Below are positions 20,449 through 23,712 of a stretch of DNA of 23,712 bases, in pieces. Numbering within the stretch: position 1 is the first letter of the stretch; each line of letters opens with the position of its first letter. This DNA is from DATGKD01 sp035294855 (GTDB lineage Bacteria > Actinomycetota > Acidimicrobiia > Acidimicrobiales > UBA8190). The position numbers and the translations under genes were made by a program. A model generated the notes under the pieces. It worked only from the letters and a program-made list of their open reading frames with translations, ran no database searches and was not told the origin of the DNA. The stretch is taken from contig DATGKD010000182.1 in NCBI GenBank assembly GCA_035294855.1, forward strand, positions 1 through 23,712, read 5' to 3'.

Positions 20449-21903
20449 TCAATTGGAAACCGTGTAGCGCAGCCGGATGTCGTGCCGGCTCGGCGCCGTC
20501 GCCGTCGGGAAGACAAGGGCGACGTGCCAGACCTGGATGCCCGGCGGGACCGCCCGCCCGTTCGCGAGCGTGCCGGACGTCGCCCGCGACACCAGCACGC
20601 CGAGACCGCCCCCGTCTGTGTACAGCCCCTCGATCGAGGTCGGGAACTGCGAGGGGGCCGGTTCGTCGCGGTTCGCGAGGGCCTGCCACGCGGCACCCGT
20701 CGGGGACCACCACAGGGTCGGGCCGTTGGTGAGCTCGACGAAACCGTTCGGGGATCCGAGGAAGCCGCCGTCGAGCACGGAGACCGCGGGGACGGTACTG
20801 GCAGGGACGGCGCTCGGCGTGGCGGACCACGTGCCGCCGCCGTCGCCGGACCACCATTCCCACTGCTCGCCGTTGACGATCCCGCGGGCCACGACCGAAG
20901 TGCCCTCGGCGGCCAGCGCGCTCACCGAGCCCGGGGAGCCCCCGAGGAAGACTGTCTGCCACCGGACGCCGTCGGCCGACACCCACGCCGCCGGGTGCAG
21001 CGCCGCCACGGACGGCCCGCTCTGGCCGGCCACCACGAAGCCGCTCGACGTGGCGGCCGCCGCGCTGACGAAGGCGGGCGGACCGAGCGAGACCTGCTGC
21101 CAGTGCACCTCGTCCCGGGTGATGTACACGAGGTCCGGGTTCGACGTCTGCAGCGCACCGTCGGACGGCGCGCTGAACGACGCCAGCAGGGTGCCGTTGC
21201 TCCACGTCAACGTGCGCAGGTAGTACGGCGCGGTTGGGGGCAACGTCATCATGTGCCAGTCCACGGCATCGGGAGTTCGCCACAGGGTGGTGCCGTCGAA
21301 CAGCAGCAGACCGGTGGGCGTCGTCACGAGCCGCTCCGCCGTCTGGCCCTCGTCCACGGCGCCGGGGTCCCAGGCCTGTTGCCAGGTCCCTCCGTCCGGG
21401 GACGTCCAGACGACGGGCTCGTTGACGTGTTCGGTCCGGCAGGCTCCCGGCGTCGTCGTCGTGCAGGGCTGCGAGATCCCGCCGACCGCGACGAGCTCGC
21501 CCCGGTGGCGGAGGACGGAGGTGACGACCGTCCCGGGCGGGAGCCCGACGGCACCGGGCGCCGGCGGGGACCACCGGGCGACGGGTACGGCTGCCCCGGA
21601 GCCCGACGAGCCCGTCACCGTGGGCGGCGCGACGGCGCGCGGGTGCGCCCGCACCGGGGCGGCCCCGGTGACCACGACGACAAGGCCGACCCCGAGTGCG
21701 CACGCCGCCACCGACGCGATCCCCACCGCCCACCGAGCCCTCCGTCGGGTCGAACGGCTGTCACGCCGCCGGCCATCGCCTCCGCTCGACAGGTCCTCCG
21801 ACCCGTCGGGCACCATCCCCGGGCGGCCGACGACCGTTCGGGACGCGCGGCCACCGACCGAAGGGCGGTCGTTGTCGCTCACGTCGGTGATCGTCCATGT
21901 CAC
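20449..21903 (-). CDS. Membrane-anchored Asp-box (beta-propeller-like) protein
   Basis: A 484-residue type II membrane protein. A charged, disordered N-terminal tail (1-56) precedes one membrane segment (about 58-79), then a large extracytoplasmic domain. This domain carries six Asp-box-like repeats of the S-x-D-G-x-x-W type, at about 168-174, 210-216, 262-268, 309-315, 352-359 and 400-406; some are degenerate. Such repeats mark sialidase-like and photosystem-assembly-type beta-propellers, which bind ligands or polymers. No sialidase arginine triad or other catalytic set is evident, so a binding role is more likely. GTG at 21903 lies 6 nt past the upstream stop; ATG at codon 30 is an alternative. 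Confidence 0.82.
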   Translation of the reverse strand: MTWTITDVSDNDRPSVGGRASRTVVGRPGMVPDGSEDLSSGGDGRRRDSRSTRRRARWAVGIASVAACALGVGLVVVVTGAAPVRAHPRAVAPPTVTGSSGSGAAVPVARWSPPAPGAVGLPPGTVVTSVLRHRGELVAVGGISQPCTTTTPGACRTEHVNEPVVWTSPDGGTWQQAWDPGAVDEGQTAERLVTTPTGLLLFDGTTLWRTPDAVDWHMMTLPPTAPYYLRTLTWSNGTLLASFSAPSDGALQTSNPDLVYITRDEVHWQQVSLGPPAFVSAAAATSSGFVVAGQSGPSVAALHPAAWVSADGVRWQTVFLGGSPGSVSALAAEGTSVVARGIVNGEQWEWWSGDGGGTWSATPSAVPASTVPAVSVLDGGFLGSPNGFVELTNGPTLWWSPTGAAWQALANRDEPAPSQFPTSIEGLYTDGGGLGVLVSRATSGTLANGRAVPPGIQVWHVALVFPTATAPSRHDIRLRYTVSN

Positions 21904-21909
21904 GGCGGC

Positions 21910-22215
21910 TCACTCGCCGATCCGACCCGGAGAATCAGGGACGACCCAGAGGTAGCCGCGTTCGTCGGCGCGCTTGGTCGGGGCCGCGGGCCCCGCCACC
22001 GGCAGCCCCTGCGCCAGCGCGCTCGCCAGCGCGGCCACGAGGGACGCGGCGTCCGCCAGGCGCAGGCGGAACGTGCCCGTGCACGTGTCGCCGCGCCACA
22101 GGGAGATGACGACGAGCCCCTCGTCGCGATGGGAGGTGACGGCCATGCGCCGGTCGGGGCTCCGCTGGTCGTGGAACCAGACGCGCTCTCCGGGCCGGAG
22201 CTGCTCCTCCTCCAC
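21910..22215 (-). CDS. Small conserved-looking protein of unknown function
   Basis: A 101-residue soluble protein. A charged N-terminal part (RPGERVWFHDQRSPDRRMAV) leads into a beta-rich core (EGLVVISLWRGDTCTGTFRL) and a helix (ADAASLVAALASALAQGL). The layout resembles small actinobacterial proteins of unknown function. The start is GTG at 22215; no other start lies upstream before a stop. Six bases separate its stop from the start of the Asp-box membrane protein, which suggests translational coupling. Confidence 0.65.
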   Translation of the reverse strand: MEEEQLRPGERVWFHDQRSPDRRMAVTSHRDEGLVVISLWRGDTCTGTFRLRLADAASLVAALASALAQGLPVAGPAAPTKRADERGYLWVVPDSPGRIGE

Positions 22216-22285
22216 GACGCTGATCGTCGCGCCGTTCGCCGGTGGTCGCCAGGGCGCGCGCCCGAAGGCGTTCAGCCGAGCGGCC

Positions 22286-23047
22286 TCAGGACTCGGTCCA
22301 GGTCGACAGCAGCCCGCGCTGCGGGGCGCCGATGCGGCTGCTGTCCTCCAGCCTCCCCATGACGCCGTCGACGAGGTCGAGGTCTTCGACGTCCGCGGTC
22401 ACCTTGCCGTCGGTGACGACCGTGCGGACGCCGTCGACAGCGATGTCGATGCCGGGCTTCGCCTCCTCGAGCGCGAAGCGCGAGAACTTCGCCCGCCACG
22501 CCACTCGCCCGGCGCGCTCCTCGTCGTCGACCGGCACGCCGATGTCGTCCGCGTGGGTCGCCAGCTCGGACGCGACGTGGAAGGCCTGCCACCGGTTGGG
22601 GTAGTCGCCGATCGACGTGTCGACGGTGCCGTCGCCACGCTCCCGGAAGCGCATGCGGTTGTCGGTGCTCGCCGCGCGCCACCGCTCGAGGACCTCGGCG
22701 GCGGGGAGCACCGAGTAGTCGGCAACCCCGAGCGCGTTGAACGCGTCGAGGTCCGAGGCGCCGCGCGCGCCGAACGAGGCGATGTGCGCGGACGCCCGGC
22801 CCTCGAGGCACGCCCGGTGGTAGTCCTCTCCCGCCAGCAGATGCCCGAGCACGTCTCGGGTCGTCCAGCCCGCGCAGCGCGACGGCCGGTCCCACTCACC
22901 GACTTCGCCGGCACCGGCTCCCACCCCACCGTCGGCGCTCGCACCACCGGCGGCCACGAGCCGCGAGAAGAACGCGTCGAGGCGGGCAGCTTCGGTGTCC
23001 AGCGCGTCGAAGGGATCGAGGCCGTGGAGCTCGCGGTCATCGGTCAC
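22286..23047 (-). CDS. Mycothiol-dependent maleylpyruvate isomerase (MDMPI) family protein
   Basis: A 253-residue protein of the DinB/MDMPI fold, a four-helix metal-binding bundle. The predicted metal ligands H69 (LGHLLAGEDYH), E161 and H165 (SELATHADDIG) have the H, E-x3-H arrangement of maleylpyruvate isomerase. The motif RCAGWTTRDVLGHLLAGEDYH is typical of the family's N-terminus. Many actinobacteria encode numerous paralogues whose thiol-dependent reactions are unknown, so only the family is claimed. A Gly/Ala-rich insert (about 34-50) is low complexity. The start is GTG at 23047, 18 nt after the upstream stop on the same strand. Confidence 0.85.
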   Translation of the reverse strand: MTDDRELHGLDPFDALDTEAARLDAFFSRLVAAGGASADGGVGAGAGEVGEWDRPSRCAGWTTRDVLGHLLAGEDYHRACLEGRASAHIASFGARGASDLDAFNALGVADYSVLPAAEVLERWRAASTDNRMRFRERGDGTVDTSIGDYPNRWQAFHVASELATHADDIGVPVDDEERAGRVAWRAKFSRFALEEAKPGIDIAVDGVRTVVTDGKVTADVEDLDLVDGVMGRLEDSSRIGAPQRGLLSTWTES

Positions 23048-23065
23048 GGCGTCAACCAGTCATCG

Positions 23066-23712
23066 TCAACTCGAGGGTGTCACCGTGACGGCCGGGGGGC
23101 TCGCGCCGGCTGACCCGGCCTGGCGCCACGAGCCCGACGCCTCGGTCCACTGCCATCCCGCGAAGGACACCGCCGCCAGGTGGTAGTTGAACGCATGCGC
23201 CACCGCCCAGGTGGCCACGGCCCATCCCGTCTTGGTGCCGACGGGCGCGCCGAGCACGTTCGAGCCGAGCTCCTGGGTGGCCGCCGCGCCCAGCGCGTCC
23301 CGAGCGGGCGCCGCGCCGCCGTACCCGTCCAGATGGCACGACATCCCCCCCGCCACCTCCCCGGTCAGGGCCCGGGCGAGCGCGCGCGCCTCAGGCGCCC
23401 ACACCGCGTAGGCGCTCGGGTCGGCGCTGCGCTGGACGAGCTGCGCGGCCTCGGTCACCGGCATGGTCTCCCACCCGGGGACGAGCGCCAGGTGGTCGTA
23501 GAACGCCGACGCCGCGTAGTTCGGGTCGAGGATCTGGCCGGGCGTGCCCCATCCCTGCGAGGGCCGCTGCTGGAACAGGCCCAGCGAGTCCTGGTCCCCG
23601 TAGGGCAGGTCGACGAGCTTCGACTCCTGCAGCGCGGCGGCGAGCGCCACCGTGACGGCGTGGTCGGGCATGGCCTTGCGGAACGCGACGGCGCTGATGA
23701 TCGCCGCGTTCT
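23066..23712 (-). CDS. Lysozyme/transglycosylase-like protein, cut by the window edge
   Basis: The 3' part of a gene that continues beyond the right edge; about 215 residues are visible. The segment AALQESKLVDLPYGDQDSLG, then LFQQRPSQGWGTPGQILDP, resembles the lysozyme-like fold of actinobacterial cell-wall enzymes, with the Glu in QES as a possible catalytic acid. The later VQRSADPSAYAVW is usual for this group. It probably acts outside the membrane on peptidoglycan, but any signal peptide lies beyond the window. The frame is open to the edge; an internal ATG at 23671 is unlikely to be the start because conserved sequence lies upstream (AAIISAVAFRKA). Confidence 0.78.
   Translation of the reverse strand, partial: NAAIISAVAFRKAMPDHAVTVALAAALQESKLVDLPYGDQDSLGLFQQRPSQGWGTPGQILDPNYAASAFYDHLALVPGWETMPVTEAAQLVQRSADPSAYAVWAPEARALARALTGEVAGGMSCHLDGYGGAAPARDALGAAATQELGSNVLGAPVGTKTGWAVATWAVAHAFNYHLAAVSFAGWQWTEASGSWRQAGSAGASPPAVTVTPSS

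Noticed and set aside
20437..22362. 641-codon plus-strand open frame
   Set aside because: It is antisense to the Asp-box protein and the small protein gene, is rich in Arg and Gly with no domain, and has no ribosome binding site. GC-rich third positions keep antisense frames open.

Overview
The window is high-GC, densely coded DNA with many GTG and TTG starts. It carries KstR-like and other TetR regulators, a DUF35/thiolase pair, a mycothiol-type ArsC and an MDMPI-family protein. Together these suggest a free-living actinobacterium, possibly of the Acidimicrobiia type; the class is an inference. I see no rRNA, tRNA, CRISPR array or insertion sequence.

Region by region. (1) 1-1675: two divergent TetR regulators. 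The minus-strand one resembles KstR, the cholesterol catabolism repressor, and has a KstR-type operator over its promoter. The plus-strand one has a different palindrome, CTGACG-N3-CGTCAG. (2) 1733-5385: a cyclase-family metal hydrolase, a CBS-pair protein, a PhyH-type Fe/2-oxoglutarate dioxygenase and a zinc alcohol dehydrogenase. The last two diverge from a 34-bp gap that appears to hold two leaderless promoters. (3) 5589-6518: a secreted protein of unknown function. (4) 6508-8613: an arsenic locus with divergent arsR and an arsI/cadI-like, aquaporin (aqpS-like), arsC operon. The efflux element is an aquaglyceroporin-like channel, not ArsB or Acr3. (5) 8673-13781: a catabolic cluster with an amidohydrolase and an aldehyde dehydrogenase on the minus strand, and an Ltp-type thiolase with its DUF35 partner on the plus strand. 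The divergent promoter holds a nested palindrome whose core matches the operator upstream of the second TetR gene.

(6) 13843-18316: the most unusual part. Two tandem modules each consist of a hairpin pair, a minus-strand gene, a conserved promoter box, TGCCA/TGGCA inverted repeats and a plus-strand TetR gene. The TetR proteins are paralogues. The promoter boxes and the downstream hairpins are also recognisably duplicated. The minus-strand gene is a secreted beta-helix protein in module 1 but only a 61-codon ORF in module 2. (7) 18421-20382: a membrane diguanylate cyclase. (8) 20449-23712: a minus-strand run of a membrane-anchored Asp-box (beta-propeller-like) protein, a small unknown protein, an MDMPI-family enzyme and a lysozyme-like protein cut by the window edge.

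Taken together, regions 1, 2 and 5 look like accessory sterol, lipid or side-chain catabolism under TetR control. Several genes there have a TANNNT hexamer 6-9 nt before the start codon and no Shine-Dalgarno sequence, which suggests leaderless mRNAs. All family assignments come from reading motifs by eye; no database search was run.
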